Shown: positions 15,001 through 50,675 of the stretch, in pieces
Position numbering within the stretch: the first letter of the stretch is position 1
Layout of the letters: every line of letters begins with the position of its first letter
Source of the DNA: Trematomus loennbergii
Taxonomy: Eukaryota > Chordata > Actinopteri > Perciformes > Nototheniidae
Length of the DNA stretch: 64,000 bases
NCBI GenBank assembly: GCA_012861695.1
Contig: JAAOOA010000006.1
Span: 10,067,379-10,131,378, forward strand
Direction: 5' to 3'
Notes under the pieces: generated by a model
The model's database searches: none
What the model saw: only the letters and a program-made list of their open reading frames with translations
What the model was told of the DNA's origin: nothing
Position numbers and translations under genes: made by a program

Positions 15001-16302
15001 AGTGTATTCTAGATTGAATTGGTAAAGACAAATAGTCCATGGGAAAATATGAATAATAGATATGCAGCAAACTAGATGATTTAATGTAGCTCAATATTTA
15101 GCCGGTCAAATGTACATGCGTACTGCAAAGATTCATATGCTTTATGTCATATCCACTATACAGGATTATTACGGTCATTAAAAACCTGGAAAAGTCATGG
15201 AAATTCAAAATGCTAATTCCAGGCCCTGGAAAAGTTATGGAAAACAATATTTTTCCCAAGATTTTGGAAAAGTCATTGAAATTTAACTAAAGTTGCATCA
15301 AATATCATTTATATTTTATCTAATCGCCGAAATAGTAATACTATAATGATAATAAATACTGTATAGTAATGAAACATAAAATGGCATTTAACTGACGAGG
15401 TATTTTGCTGGTGAGAGATTGTAGTTGCTTTAGCGTGTAGAAGCTAGTAAGCCTACTATTTGATTTGTTTTAGATAGGCACAACATGTTTCAGACCTTAT
15501 TTTCCTGTTCCATGTTAAAATAAACCATTTTCAGTGGTACCGCTGAGTCATTTTTTTGGTCATGGAAAATTAGGTAAAGGTCATGGAAAAGTCATGGAAA
15601 AGTCATTGAAAATCATTTGTGAAAAAGTGTATGAACCCTGACTATAACTACAGTGGAGTTTTGGCAATAAACATAAGTCCCAGGCTCGTTAAACAACAAA
15701 CAATAGATAAAGATATACAAAAAAAAAAATAAAGTATTGCAATGGACATAATGGCGCAAGTAAGTTGTAGGAATAAGAAAAATATATACTCATAAAATAG
15801 TGTAGAATTACACTATTAAAGTAAATAAAGTTAATATTGTTATATAAATAAGGACATATGTGGAATGTACAGAAGAACAGTGTATTATAAATATATGGAA
15901 GTTGTGGCGCTTCAGAGTTTAGCTCAATTGTATTGTATAAAAAAAACAAAGGTTAAAAATGTAATTAGTTAATCGGAATTATTGACAGTGTTTCTTGCTG
16001 AAGTTGACTAACGTCCTTTTTACTTTACCTTTTATCAGGATGGCTGGAAAGATGGTCGTCGTTGGCAACTGACTATAGCCGTAGAGCTCCCAGATTTGGA
16101 GGAGAAGCAGATGAATAACCGTGGCGATAGAGGGTACGGCGGCGGTAACCGAGGAGGAGGAGGCTTTAGAGGCGGAAGGGGGCGGGGCTTCGGGGGAGGC
16201 GGCGGCGGCCGAGGTGGTGGATTCAGGAGCGGCGGCGGTGGGGGCTTTAGCAGCGCCAGAGGAACACACAAACGTGACTTCAGTGATGCTTTTGATTATT
16301 GA
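6033..16302 (+). CDS. DDX21, nucleolar DEAD-box RNA helicase (Gu-alpha)
   Basis: ATP-dependent RNA helicase of the nucleolus, used in rRNA processing and in Pol I/Pol II transcription. Sixteen coding exons: 6033-6116, 7181-7410, 7619-7752, 7996-8070, 8534-8712, 8809-8926, 9173-9358, 9736-9881, 10103-10252, 10505-10666, 11085-11204, 11449-11522, 11743-11902, 14434-14568, 14902-14945, 16039-16302. With four missing bases restored the product is about 754 residues (human 783). Visible motifs: Q-motif region LFDIQ (182-186), Walker A ARTGTGKT (203-210), PTRELA (241-246), DEVD (312-315), SAT (348-350), ARGLD (471-475) and HRSGRTGR (496-503). A GUCT-type RNA-binding region follows in exons 13-15. 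The last exon encodes a Gly/Arg/Phe tail instead of the human FRGQR repeats. The N-terminus is lysine-rich and acidic. As written, single-base gaps break the frame in exons 2, 3, 4 and 15, all at homopolymers. All introns are GT-AG. DDX50 is the close alternative. Confidence 0.95.
11903..14433. other. Large DDX21 intron 13 with repeat-derived DNA
   Basis: This 2.5-kb intron is much longer than its neighbours and probably grew by insertion. It contains inverted words such as ACTTGTCC...GGACAAGT near 12,100 and 13,200, and a stretch near 13,040-13,120 (GAACCGAAAAGAAGCGGAATCG-like) that resembles common teleost DNA-transposon relics. No exon was seen. Element ends could not be fixed. Confidence 0.4.
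14146..14230 (+). repeat. Left arm of an inverted repeat around DDX21 exons 14-15
   Basis: These 85 bases are the reverse complement of 15447-15531 with two mismatches. The pair flanks exons 14 and 15. The right arm lies inside a hAT-like MITE, so this arm is probably a fragment of another copy of the same repeat in opposite orientation. Confidence 0.85.
15161..15640. mobile_element. hAT-like MITE in DDX21 intron 15
   Basis: The element starts CAGGATTATTACGG and ends ATGAACCCTG, the imperfect inverted ends of a repeat found widely in teleosts whose body repeats the word GTCATGGAAAA. It is flanked by ACTATA at 15155-15160 and 15641-15646. No transposase is encoded. Its interior (15447-15531) pairs with 14146-14230. 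Confidence 0.6.
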
Positions 16303-18187
16303 AAAGCCAACCTGCGGACTGATAAGACTGACTGTCACTCACATGGGCTGGCAGGGGTTTTTATTGGCTGTCAGTGAGGAGGATCAATGACTCCATCACT
16401 ACACAAGCTGAATTGTAAGCTCTCAAATACTCACAACTCTCATAATACAGTACATTAAATTACCAATTTCCCCTAAAGTCAACGTTGCACATTTTCCTAT
16501 GTTTATGTAGCCATTTCTTACTGGTTTAAAATCAGACTTTTTGGATACAGTATATTGACAGCAGAAAACCCTTTGCAGACCAATTACATGAGACATAGGA
16601 GATATACGAGTATATTTAAAGGTTGCAAATAAGCTCCATGCACAGTGCTGCTTTGGATGACACCTGCTGTAGGTCATGACATTTGTGACATTTTTACTTG
16701 ATGTATCAGATAATTCACTTGATATGTCTTGAATGTCATAGATTGAATCATTACCTAATCCACCTATAATAAAAGTGTGACTTTTGTACTGGGTGTTTGG
16801 GTAACGGTGGCAGCAATCAGATTTAAGCCTTTGTCCAAAATATAAGGCACCTTATTATGACCTAAGAACGTGTATTCTTGTGATTCTTGTTACATGACTA
16901 CACTAAATCGCTCTGTTAATGTAATATCATGAAGGTGTAGTCCTGCAGACAGTTTCTGCTCGGCACCCTCAGAGTAAAGTGACAAAATGGGTGTTAACCT
17001 TTACAGTTGTACTCGGTGTTGGATTGCTGCCTTACCCTCGGCTGAAACCTCTTTCCCAAAAGAGGTGTTGGATGATTGCTTTGCAATTGCCTCTATTTAA
17101 TAACTGTGTCTACGGCTTCCATTCATTTGAATGAAATTATATTCATTAAAAAAAGGTCAACTCAGGTTGTGTTTATTCTTTGAAATGGGTCTGAAATGAG
17201 CTTATACACATGCATGAATGTTTAAAGTATCAATTTCAATGTCTTGTGTGAGCATAGTACTTAAAGAAGATGCAATTATTAGTGCATGCATAATTACTAT
17301 CAATTTATTGATAAGCTGTTAAAACTGCCACAAGAGTACACATCACCAAGGGGAAACTAAGAACTGCTTCCTGATATGATTTTCTAACCCTTTACCACAT
17401 AGAAGTGAGTTAATTACATTTCTGTCTCACAGTTAAAACAGAGTAATCTTTTTTTATCTAATCAAAGACATACAAATGTTAATGTTAATTGGATAAGATG
17501 AATATCCGCCACTAATTTTAAATGCATTTATTGCTAACATGTTCATGTTTTACAACACATTCATTTCAATCAATTCAGAAGCTTTCAAGTGAGTTTAACA
17601 TAAACCTTTGCTGTAAAATTCAATCCCTCTAAAGTGCATCTTTCCAATTGGTTTACATACAGTATAAACACTGATACTATTCTGACAATATTAAAATGGA
17701 AACACAAAGCTATACATTTCACCAGAAACAATTCAGGGTATAAAATATGAGTATTTCTTGCAATATATTATGTGCAAATAACACATAGAAAATTCTAAAT
17801 CATAAATGATTGATACAGGCATGCAAGAAAAAAAAAGAATATTCATCAAACTTCACAAATTTAGTTTAAGGATATTCAATTAGTCGATTTGAATGCAATA
17901 AATAAACAAATCTAAACAAGAAAATACCATGAAATTAAGCACATGATCAATGAAAACACTCCAACCTAATATCACATTTTGTAAAACCTTAACACATATT
18001 TCCTCATTTTAAAATGTCAAAAAATATTACGTTGGATTTGTTACAATTGTTTTCCCTTGTGCCAGTCAAGACTTACTGCTGAATGCAAGATGATTTCCTG
18101 TTCACTCTGTTTAGTTTTTAATATGTACTGCATTGTGAAATGCTGTCTGGTTGCTGAGTTTCACTGGTGACAGTTGGTTGTCATGGA
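16303..18187. other. Convergent 3' ends of DDX21 and chitin synthase
   Basis: DDX21 stops at 16302 and chitin synthase (minus strand) at 18188, so this 1.9-kb stretch holds both 3' untranslated regions and the gap between them. A plus-strand AATAAA lies at 16768-16773, and a minus-strand AATAAA candidate (TTTATT on the plus strand) at 17527-17532. No open gene or complete repeat was seen. Confidence 0.5.
16768..16773 (+). terminator. Candidate DDX21 poly(A) signal
   Basis: A canonical AATAAA about 466 bases after the DDX21 stop codon, followed within 20-30 bases by a GT-rich stretch (TTTGTACTGGGTGTTTGGG), as expected for a cleavage site. Confidence 0.6.
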
Positions 18188-42577
<24,390 letters not shown>

Positions 42578-42840
42578 CTTGCTTGTCTACTCCACTCCTT
42601 ATGGTAGAGTCTGTGTGTCAAGGAGGAAAGATATTCAGAGTTTTTACGATGGATGCAAAGTGTATTTTTTAACACATGATCAAGATTAGAATGTATTTCA
42701 ATTATGATCTCATTCAATCATGTTTAACTGTAAGAAAAGCTAAATCAAATTACCTTGAAATATTTAATCCGGAAGTCTTTGGCAATCCACCCTGAGCTCC
42801 TTTCTCTTCTTCACAGACCCCCTACAGTACATTCAGTTCT

Positions 42841-43123
42841 CTCACAACTCAAAAAAGAATCTCCTAACTCAGATCCAAATTATTATCCGCAGTAAAGAAA
42901 TTTGTCTTTACTGTAGGTCCAATGAACTTATCTAAAATCCCACTTGTACGTTTTTAAATCATGTCATTTAAAAAAAGTTTTGCAGAGTCAACTGGCGACC
43001 GACTGTTCCAAAGTCTCAGTGAATCTGTCAGTCAGTTTGTCCTTTGTTAATACTTCTGTCCGCGTTATCACTAACTTATTAAAGAGACACCCATATAGAC
43101 AGTAAGAGCCAGCCCCCTGTGTT

Positions 43124-43154
<31 letters not shown>

Positions 43155-44883
43155 ACGTGTGTGTGTGTGTGTGTGTGTGTGCGTGCGTGCGTGCGTATAT
43201 GTATATGTATATGTGTATGTGTTCTGATGAGCATATTTTATGAACGCTTTGCAAAACAGAAAGTAGGTATGTGGGTTTGTCTGATATTGGAAGGAAACCA
43301 TCCCCACAAGATGCCGTACACACCCGTCATGAGTAATGCTCATGATGTCTGTTGCGTGCATGACTGCATGTATAGTGTGTGACTAATCAATGCTTGTCAG
43401 TCATCCAAAAATTGTCAAGTCATATCAGTTTAATGAGTGGCAATAAAAAGGTACAAGGTGCATTTGAACTGACACACACACGCGCGCACACGCACACACA
43501 TACACACGGACTCCAGAATATGATTTCCAGTAATACACACACACACACACACGATCTTACATAAATGCTGCCTTCTCTTTTTATTCATCAGTTATGGTTT
43601 TGATATAATACCATCCGTATAGATAACTCCAAGATGTCTGTCATTGTGTTTTGGATTGAGCTCTATTGTGTATACTGGTGTACATTAAATGTTTTTGTAA
43701 GGCTGGCCGAGCAATTATCTTTTCTTTATCTCACTCTGGTTGTAAAGCTGATATCTTAACCAGCACCATGGAAACCATGACTCTGTTCTTGCAGTTATTG
43801 TTGTTGATCTAACCTTACCTAATAACTGTTTTCACCCTTAGTGGAAACAGGCTTAATTGGCATAGCATTTAACATTTATATCATTTTTTGTAAACATGGT
43901 CAAGTTTTATACCATTCTAATATGTAATACATAAATTGTCTGTATGTCAAAAACATAAAATGTTTTAAGCACCTAACACAAAGCTTTAATCAGTTTGTGT
44001 CAGTTGGACACACATTTAGTGTGGACTGTTACCACTGGGTGTCAGTACAGGGCTTTCATTTTAGCTGCTCCTATATGCTTGAATAATTCTTCACTATTTT
44101 CAGTTTTGTGTGCGTCCGTGTAAAGAAGACTTTGTACAAAAGTTTGGTGTGTGTGTATGAGAGAGAGAGAAGCCATGCCTGCATGTTAATGTATCTGCAT
44201 ATGTGTGTGTGCATTTGAGTCTATGTGTGTGGTGTGGGCTCAGAAGACTCTCTCTGTCAGGTTGTGGACTCTCATTAAGATGCTCTGCCAGTGCATAATA
44301 AGCCGGCCATATGGTCAACATGGCAGAGGTATCTTCCCCCAACAATAACACACATCAGCTTAAGGGCAAGGCTGGAGAAAGAGCAGATTACATTAGTTTT
44401 AATAGTACTTTCCAATAAAACAATGTTCATGAAAGGAGTTGGGCTAACACAAATTGTGTAAGAACAAGGGTTTGGCCTCAGTCATTTCTTAGTAGCAGTG
44501 ATCCCAGCTTGACAGTCCTGCTTCATGATCTGTGAAATGTTGTTCACATCACAGTAGTAATGTCACCGAGGGCATTGTTACTGCTATTCACAGCTGATGC
44601 CTCTCAGATCTACAGAAAGGTCAGGAGCGAGGCACACATCCCTGGCTCGGATTTGGACACACTGAAATGTCCGATGCCAAACTATAATTAGTAGCCATAT
44701 GGGTTGTCTGTTGAGAATAACTACCTGCTGTAGATACACATACGGAGGGGCTACTGTCTGTAATGTTGTCTCTCACTATTGGCTTTTCAGAGCCTGTAAA
44801 ATGTTAAGGGAGGGCTGGAATAGTGAATGACATGTTCAAATAAATGTACTACATTATCTTGTAATATGTGGTGGGAACAAATT
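42841..44883. other. Upstream region of chs1
   Basis: No gene recognised. It contains (TG)n / (TGCG)n microsatellite at 43,126-43,215 and short CA tracts at 43,470-43,510 and 43,533-43,552. The chs1 promoter should lie at the left end. Confidence 0.4.
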
Positions 44884-45077
44884 AGACCCTCCAGAAAAAC
44901 GCGATTATGCGATCGCATAATTTACCGCATAATCAGCAAAATAGCGCATATTTTTTAAAAGGCCGCATATTTCTTAAAAGGTCGCATAATCCCCGCATTT
45001 TTCCACACAAAATTGAGGAAAAAAAAAGTTAACGTGAAGTAGTGATGTCATCAGCTCGCGCAGGTAAACAACACCGT

Positions 45078-45510
45078 TGTTACGAACTCAGACACTTAGG
45101 ATGTAGGACCCAATTGCACGACCCGGGAGACAGAGGTAAAGTACTTGTAAGATACTTTATTTTCCAAATACAGCAATGAACAACAAAAAAGGTAACTATC
45201 AAATCTCTAACCGAGATGACAAAAATAGAGGAACAAAATGAAAGCGCTCACGTAGTGAGGAATCCAACTTTACAAGAGCACAAAGAGCATAGACCTGACC
45301 ATAGCAAGAGACAATACGAACTGACAAAGAACACTTGGGAGACAGGGGAATATAAGCACAGGGTAACTAGACACAGGTGGGACCAATCAGGGGCGGGGCT
45401 GACATTGATGAGCACAGGAGACACAGGTGAAAATAATCAGGAAGCCTGGAATGAGAGAAAGCAAACGTAAATAACATGCATCTCTCTAGCATTTCTGTCG
45501 GTGCACAACA
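45078..45510 (-). repeat. 3' LTR of the chromovirus
   Basis: 433 bp, identical to the 5' LTR except at 45265. The TATA-like and AATAAA signals described for the 5' LTR are repeated here. The last codons of pol (from 45510 to the stop at 45486) lie inside this LTR. Confidence 0.96.
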
Positions 45511-48500
45511 GTACCCCCCCCTCTAGGGCCAACTCCTGATGGCCCAGGCTGATTGTAAAAATCGTGGATAAGCGTCTTGTCTACGATAAATGACGCAGCT
45601 ACCCAGCTTCTAGCCTCAGGACCGTAACCCTTCCAGTCTACCAGGAATTGCTTCCCCCTCCCCCTATTACGGACCTCTAGTAGCTTACGGACCTTGTAAA
45701 CCTCACCCCCTTCAAAGAACTCGGGCGGTGGAGGGGGCTTGGAGGCGGGAACAAGTGTGCTCTCACACACCGGCTTGATTTTACTGACGTGAAACGTCGG
45801 ATGTACTCTCATAGTTCTGGGGAGTTGCAAGCGTACAGACACCGGGTTGATGACTCTGGACACCGGGAAAGGACCCACAAATCTCGGAGCCAGTTTCCTT
45901 GAGGCGACATGGAGTGGTAAGTCCTTAGTGGAAAGCCAAACATTTTGGCCTGGTCTGTAGGAGGGAGCGACCCTGCGATGGACGTCTGCAACAGCCTTCA
46001 TCCGAGCTGAACTTCGGAGAAGAGCCTGGCGAGCACCAGCCCAAACTCGTCGACAACGTCTGATCATGGCATGAGCCGATGGAACCCTCACCTCTTCCTC
46101 GTTGTTAGGGAAAAATGGAGGCTGGAAACCATTGACACAATGGAATGGAGAGACACCTGTGGCTGCCGTAGGAAGAGTATTGTGGGCAAACTCGACCCAT
46201 GTGAGGTGGTCACTCCAGGTAGTCTGGTTCCGGGAGACGAGACAACGTAGCGTAGTCTCTAGTTCCTGGTTCAGACGCTCCGACTGTCCATTTGACTGAG
46301 GATGATATCCTGATGACAAGCTGACGGTGGCACCTATGAGTCGACAAAACTCCTTCCAGAAAACGGAAATGAATTGTGGACCCCTGTCGGAAACAATGTC
46401 ATCAGGGAATCCATGGATCCTGAATATGTGATTCATCATGACCTCTGCGGTGACTTTGGCAGAGGGAAGCTTGGTCAATGGGATGAAGTGAGCCATCTTT
46501 GAAAATCGATCCACCACTGTTAAGACCGTAGTCTTGCCTCTGGATGAAGGAAATCCTGTCACAAAATCCATTGAAATGTGTGACCAAGGACGTTGGGGAA
46601 TCGGCAGGGGCTGGAGCAAGCCCATCTTGACTTGTGATGAGGTCTTATTACACGCACACACCGGACAAGCCGCTACGTACTCTGCCACATCTTTCTTCAT
46701 GGCTGGCCACCAGAAACGTTGTTGTATCCTGAACATTGTCCTTGTTACCCCCGGATGGCACGAAAGCACAGATGAGTGAGCCCAGTGGATGACCTTGGAG
46801 TGAAGAGCCTCAGGAACAAACAGCAGATTGTTGGGACACTCGCTAGGTGCTGGATTCTTGACATTCGCCTTTTTTACGTCCGACTCCACTTGCCAGGAAA
46901 AGGCTCCGATCACACGGTTAAGTGGAAGGATGGTCTTGGGCTCTACCGCAAGTGGTTCTGGATCATAAAGACGAGACAAAGCATCGGGTTTTTGATTCTG
47001 AGACCCGGGACGAAAAGAGAGGGTGAAATTGAACCTACTAAAGAATAGTGTCCACCTGGCCTGACGGGAGTTGAGACGCTTAGCCTTTCTTATATATTCC
47101 AGATTCTTGTGATCTGTCCAGACTAAAAACGGCTGCTCTGCACCCTCTAACCAGTGTCTCCATTCCTCGAGGGCAGCTTTTACAGCTAACAGTTCCTTGT
47201 TCCCCACGTCGTAATTCCGCTCTGCCGTTGTCAGTTTCCGCGACAGGTAAGCACATGGATGCATCTTGTTGTCTTCTGCAGAACGTTGAGACAGTACTCC
47301 TCCAATTCCCTCATTGGAAGCATCAACCTCGACCATAAACTGGCGCTGGGGATCTGGAATGGTGAGTATGGGGGCTGATGTGAATCTCTCTCTGAGACGT
47401 TGGAAAGCGAAGTCCGCCTGGGGAGTCCACTTGAAAGGAACCTTAGGAGAAGTCAGAACATGTAGAGGGGCAGCAACAGAACTGAAATTCCTAATAAACT
47501 TCCTATAGAAGTTAGCAAACCCTAGAAACTGTTGGACCTTCTTCCTGGAGTCTGGTGTAGGCCACTGGGATACTGCACTGATTTTAGCAGGATCCATTTG
47601 CATATGATTAGGTGAGATTATGTATCCTAAGAAGGATACCTCTTTTGTGTGGAACTCACACTTCTCTGCCTTGACATATAACTGATTCTCTAGCAGTTTC
47701 TGCAAAACCTGACGGACATGGTTAACATGAGACTTAGTGTCTGGGGAGAAAATCAGAATATCATCCAGATACACAAACACTGAAATATTCAAAAATTCCC
47801 GTAAAACCTCATTCACAAGAGCTTGAAACACAGCCGGTGCATTGCATAGTCCAAAAGGCATTACTAGATACTCATAGTGACCACTCTGAGTGTTGAATCC
47901 TGTCTTCCACTCATCCCCTTTTCTTATTCTAACCAAGTGATATGCATTTCTTAAATCTAACTTGGTGAATATTTTGGCAGTTTGAAGTAGTTCAAAGGCA
48001 GATGTCATGAGTGGCAGAGGATAGCGGTTCTTCACCGTAATGTCATTTAGTGGACTGTAGTCTATGCAAGGTCTCAGAGACCCGTCTTTCTTTCCCACAA
48101 AGAAAAATCCCGCTCCGGCTGGAGAAGATGAAGGACGGATAATTCCTGATTTGAGTGAAGAGGAAATGTATTCGTCCATTGCTGCTCTCTCAGGTCTCGA
48201 AATCGAATAAAGTTTCCCCTTGGGAATGGGGGCTCCCGGTAAGAGATCAATGGGACAGTCAAAATCTCGGTGAGGAGGTAGCGACATGGCTTTGGATTTG
48301 TTAAAGGCTTCCTTTAAATCATGGTAACAGGAAGGTACCTTCTGTAGATCAGGATAGTCGGGGTGATCTATAATGATTTTACGAGAGTCTGTTGGTGCAT
48401 TAACAGGTTGTGAAAGTTTACACCTGCCCATACAATCCTCTCCCCATTCTTTAATTTTCCCTGAACGCCAGTCAATGTGAGGATTGTGGATCTTTAGCCA

Positions 48501-48863
48501 TGGAAACCCCAATATAATCGGGTGCTGAGCCGACTCAAAAATATGGAATTGCATGCTCTCGGTATGGTCCTTATTCACAGTAATCTGAATGGGCTCAGTG
48601 CAATGGGTAACTGTGAACAACAAGCGGCCGTCTAAGGCACTGGCATTAATAGGATGAGATAGCGGAACAGTCTTTATTTCTAGCTGATTTACTACGCCCC
48701 AGTCCATAAGACTTTCGTCAGCCCCTGAGTCTATTAACACACCCTGGTCAATGGTTTGATTGTTAATACAAATGTTTACCTGCGTAACAGGTCGAGGAGG
48801 AAAGTCTGCGGGAAACTTGCTCACCAGCGCCCTCCTTTTGACTGGTGAGCACGATCTTTTCCC
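45486..48863 (-). CDS. Pol polyprotein of the chromovirus
   Basis: Read as a -1 extension of Gag from the slippery site at 48863; the frame itself is open from 49058, giving 1,190 codons. Order: aspartic protease with DSGA (residues 110-113 of the open frame), reverse transcriptase with YLDD (430-433; 47760-47771), RNase H ([18 protein letters not shown]), integrase with an HHCC zinc domain ([14 protein letters not shown]) and DDE core ([25 protein letters not shown]), then a C-terminal chromodomain (FLVDWKGYG...SWVAA). No internal stop was found. The frame ends TAG inside the 3' LTR. Chromodomains steer integration toward particular chromatin marks. Confidence 0.95.
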   Translation of the reverse strand, partial: GKRSCSPVKRRALVSKFPADFPPRPVTQVNICINNQTIDQGVLIDSGADESLMDWGVVNQLEIKTVPLSHPINASALDGRLLFTVTHCTEPIQITVNKDHTESMQFHIFESAQHPIILGFPWLKIHNPHIDWRSGKIKEWGEDCMGRCKLSQPVNAPTDSRKIIIDHPDYPDLQKVPSCYHDLKEAFNKSKAMSLPPHRDFDCPIDLLPGAPIPKGKLYSISRPERAAMDEYISSSLKSGIIRPSSSPAGAGFFFVGKKDGSLRPCIDYSPLNDITVKNRYPLPLMTSAFELLQTAKIFTKLDLRNAYHLVRIRKGDEWKTGFNTQSGHYEYLVMPFGLCNAPAVFQALVNEVLREFLNISVFVYLDDILIFSPDTKSHVNHVRQVLQKLLENQLYVKAEKCEFHTKEVSFLGYIISPNHMQMDPAKISAVSQWPTPDSRKKVQQFLGFANFYRKFIRNFSSVAAPLHVLTSPKVPFKWTPQADFAFQRLRERFTSAPILTIPDPQRQFMVEVDASNEGIGGVLSQRSAEDNKMHPCAYLSRKLTTAERNYDVGNKELLAVKAALEEWRHWLEGAEQPFLVWTDHKNLEYIRKAKRLNSRQARWTLFFSRFNFTLSFRPGSQNQKPDALSRLYDPEPLAVEPKTILPLNRVIGAFSWQVESDVKKANVKNPAPSECPNNLLFVPEALHSKVIHWAHSSVLSCHPGVTRTMFRIQQRFWWPAMKKDVAEYVAACPVCACNKTSSQVKMGLLQPLPIPQRPWSHISMDFVTGFPSSRGKTTVLTVVDRFSKMAHFIPLTKLPSAKVTAEVMMNHIFRIHGFPDDIVSDRGPQFISVFWKEFCRLIGATVSLSSGYHPQSNGQSERLNQELETTLRCLVSRNQTTWSDHLTWVEFAHNTLPTAATGVSPFHCVNGFQPPFFPNNEEEVRVPSAHAMIRRCRRVWAGARQALLRSSARMKAVADVHRRVAPSYRPGQNVWLSTKDLPLHVASRKLAPRFVGPFPVSRVINPVSVRLQLPRTMRVHPTFHVSKIKPVCESTLVPASKPPPPPEFFEGGEVYKVRKLLEVRNRGRGKQFLVDWKGYGPEARSWVAASFIVDKTLIHDFYNQPGPSGVGPRGGGTVVHRQKC
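45514..45524 (-). other. Polypurine tract
   Basis: AGAGGGGGGGG on the coding strand, three bases before the 3' LTR. It is the expected primer for plus-strand DNA synthesis. It also encodes part of the Pol C-terminus (Arg-Gly-Gly-Gly). Confidence 0.85.
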
Positions 48864-49900
48864 GGGCATGAAGCGAGTTGATGATCCGACTGGCCGCAGT
48901 AGAAACAACAACCCTCCCGTAGACGGCGCTGCCTCTCCTCCAGAGAAAGCCTGGTTCTTCCCAGCTGCATGGGTTCCCCGGAGCCATTCGGAAGTGTAAT
49001 CCTCTGACGGTGTGGTAACATGGGCTGGACATCCTCGGCTGGCGGCGCGACCCACCAAGATGCATTCTGGGAGCTGGGAATAACGTCTCGGTTGCGTCGA
49101 CGCTCCCTCTCTCTTTCCCGAAGACGGTTATCGATCCGGATGGCCACGGCGATGAGAGATTCCAGATCCCGGGGTGTCTCCAGTGGAGCCAGCTGGTCTT
49201 TTATCGGTTCCGAAAGTCCCGTCATGAAGGCGTCACGAAGAGCCGGAACATTCCATCCGCTGTCCGCTGCTGCTGTGCGAAACTCGATGGCGTAATCAAC
49301 CACCTGGCGGTTGAGCTGGCGTATATGAAAAAGTTTTCTGCTGGCCTCTGTAGCAGGCGATGAGTGGTCAAAAATACGACTCATAGTCTCTATGAAATCG
49401 GTCAATGAGTAACATAGTTCAGTTTCTCTTGACCATTCTGCAGTAGCCCAGGCTGCAGCTCTTCCCGTTAAATGAGACACAATAAACGCCACTTTACCAT
49501 GGTCCGATGAAAAGGCTCCTGGGTTGTGTTGAAAATGCAGATCGCACTGTACCAAAAAGGCTCTGCAATTAGAAGAATCTCCGGAAAATCTCTCCGGAAG
49601 AGCCAGCCGTAAAGGGGAAGAAACAGCCTGACTTGGGAAATCAGCTGGAGCATTGACAGGCAACCTCTCAGTTGTGGATGACGTCACCGGAGGAGCAGTC
49701 TGTTGGTGAGTGAAAAAATGATTCATTTGGACAGCCAGTTGTTGCATCTGTGTGGATAATGCTTCCTGAATCCCGGCCTGGCGTCCTCTTAGTTCTTGCA
49801 TTTCCTGGTTGACTAGGCCCAGCTGTTCCTCGTGATGAAAGATCTTCACGCCCTGTGCTGACAGCGCTGCGTGAAGCGTTCTTGGGTCGGCTGGGTCCAT
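48821..49900 (-). CDS. Gag protein of the chromovirus
   Basis: 359 residues starting [10 protein letters not shown], only 16 bases after the 5' LTR. The middle has the retrotransposon-Gag helical region ([22 protein letters not shown]). A CX2CX4HX4C zinc knuckle uses C332, C335, H340 and C345 ([14 protein letters not shown]). The Gag frame ends 12 codons after the slippery site with TGA at 48821. This is the same layout from which the mammalian sushi-derived genes such as PEG10 arose (established knowledge of that family). Confidence 0.93.
   Translation of the reverse strand: MDPADPRTLHAALSAQGVKIFHHEEQLGLVNQEMQELRGRQAGIQEALSTQMQQLAVQMNHFFTHQQTAPPVTSSTTERLPVNAPADFPSQAVSSPLRLALPERFSGDSSNCRAFLVQCDLHFQHNPGAFSSDHGKVAFIVSHLTGRAAAWATAEWSRETELCYSLTDFIETMSRIFDHSSPATEASRKLFHIRQLNRQVVDYAIEFRTAAADSGWNVPALRDAFMTGLSEPIKDQLAPLETPRDLESLIAVAIRIDNRLRERERERRRNRDVIPSSQNASWWVAPPAEDVQPMLPHRQRITLPNGSGEPMQLGRTRLSLEERQRRLREGCCFYCGQSDHQLASCPGKDRAHQSKGGRW
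48857..48863 (-). promoter_or_regulatory. -1 frameshift slippery site GGGAAAA
   Basis: In the Gag frame the codons are CCG GGA AAA. The heptamer fits X XXY YYZ exactly, and a -1 slip gives GGG AAA AGA, which is the Pol frame. It lies inside the Gag-Pol overlap, just after the zinc knuckle. Confidence 0.88.
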
Positions 49901-49904
49901 AATG

Positions 49905-49914
49905 GTCAGTTCGT
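49905..49914 (-). other. Self-primer-type primer-binding site
   Basis: ACGAACTGAC, two bases inside the 16-base leader after the 5' LTR. No tRNA-type TGG start is present. Its exact complement, GTCAGTTCGT, lies in the LTR at 50164-50155, 29 bases downstream of TATATT (50193-50188), where transcription should begin. Confidence 0.75.
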
Positions 49915-49916
49915 TC

Positions 49917-50349
49917 TGTTACGAACTCAGACACTTAGGATGTAGGACCCAATTGCACGACCCGGGAGACAGAGGTAAAGTACTTGTAAGATACTTTATT
50001 TTCCAAATACAGCAATGAACAACAAAAAAGGTAACTATCAAATCTCTAACCGAGATGACAAAAATAGAGGAACAAAATGAAAGCGCTCACGTAGTGAGGA
50101 ATCAAACTTTACAAGAGCACAAAGAGCATAGACCTGACCATAGCAAGAGACAATACGAACTGACAAAGAACACTTGGGAGACAGGGGAATATAAGCACAG
50201 GGTAACTAGACACAGGTGGGACCAATCAGGGGCGGGGCTGACATTGATGAGCACAGGAGACACAGGTGAAAATAATCAGGAAGCCTGGAATGAGAGAAAG
50301 CAAACGTAAATAACATGCATCTCTCTAGCATTTCTGTCGGTGCACAACA
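49917..50349 (-). repeat. 5' LTR of the chromovirus
   Basis: 433 bp. On the coding strand it carries TATATT (50193-50188), a predicted start at about 50164, and AATAAA (50000-49995) before the U5 end. This gives an R region of about 170 bases or more. Confidence 0.95.
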
Positions 50350-50488
50350 ACCGTAGAGTGAATGTGTGGAACTCACACGAGAGAGAAAAGCAACAAGATC
50401 AGCGCCATATAGATTATTATATAGCCTACTATTATACTATTATTATTATATACTATTATAATTATACTATTATACGGCTCTGACCAAG

Positions 50489-50643
50489 ATGAACAAATCG
50501 AATCCATCCCATTTGCCTACGAACATTTCTGCTAAAGACCGGGCAAAGCAGTACGCAGATGTCTTGCACGAAAGTGGGGGAAACTATTCTGCACCCCGTG
50601 CAACTGTGTGTTGGAACATACAAGATTGAAGCTGGTCAGATAA
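50489..50643 (+). pseudogene. BED-like zinc-finger remnant of a hAT transposase
   Basis: Starts MNKSNPSHLP and then AKDRAKQYADVL. With one extra G in the run before 50581 the frame continues into KLFCTPCNCVLEH and ends TAA. The C-x2-C...H pattern is like the N-terminal finger of hAT transposases and CGGBP1-type proteins. No catalytic region follows. Confidence 0.6.
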
Positions 50644-50675
50644 CGAACGGGTAAATGAAAACAGAATGAGGCGGA

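Larger units (their letters stand above)
45078..50349 (-). mobile_element. Complete Ty3/gypsy chromovirus, Tf1/sushi type
   Basis: A 5,272-bp element with 433-bp LTRs beginning TGTTGTGC and ending CGTAACA on its coding strand. ACCGT flanks both sides (45073-45077 and 50350-50354), the 5-bp duplication made by Ty3-type integrases. The LTRs differ at one base (45265 C against 50104 A), so the insertion is recent. gag and pol are open, with protease, reverse transcriptase, RNase H, integrase and chromodomain in Ty3/gypsy order and no envelope frame. It inserted into the hAT-like element. Confidence 0.96.

Noticed and set aside
6033..16302. Calling the helicase DDX50 instead of DDX21
   Set aside because: Core and GUCT region fit both, but the Gly/Arg tail and overall residue match favour DDX21. 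DDX50 is kept as an alternative.
45216..45470. An 84-codon open frame repeated at 50055-50309
   Set aside because: It lies antisense within the LTRs and exists twice only because the LTRs are repeated.
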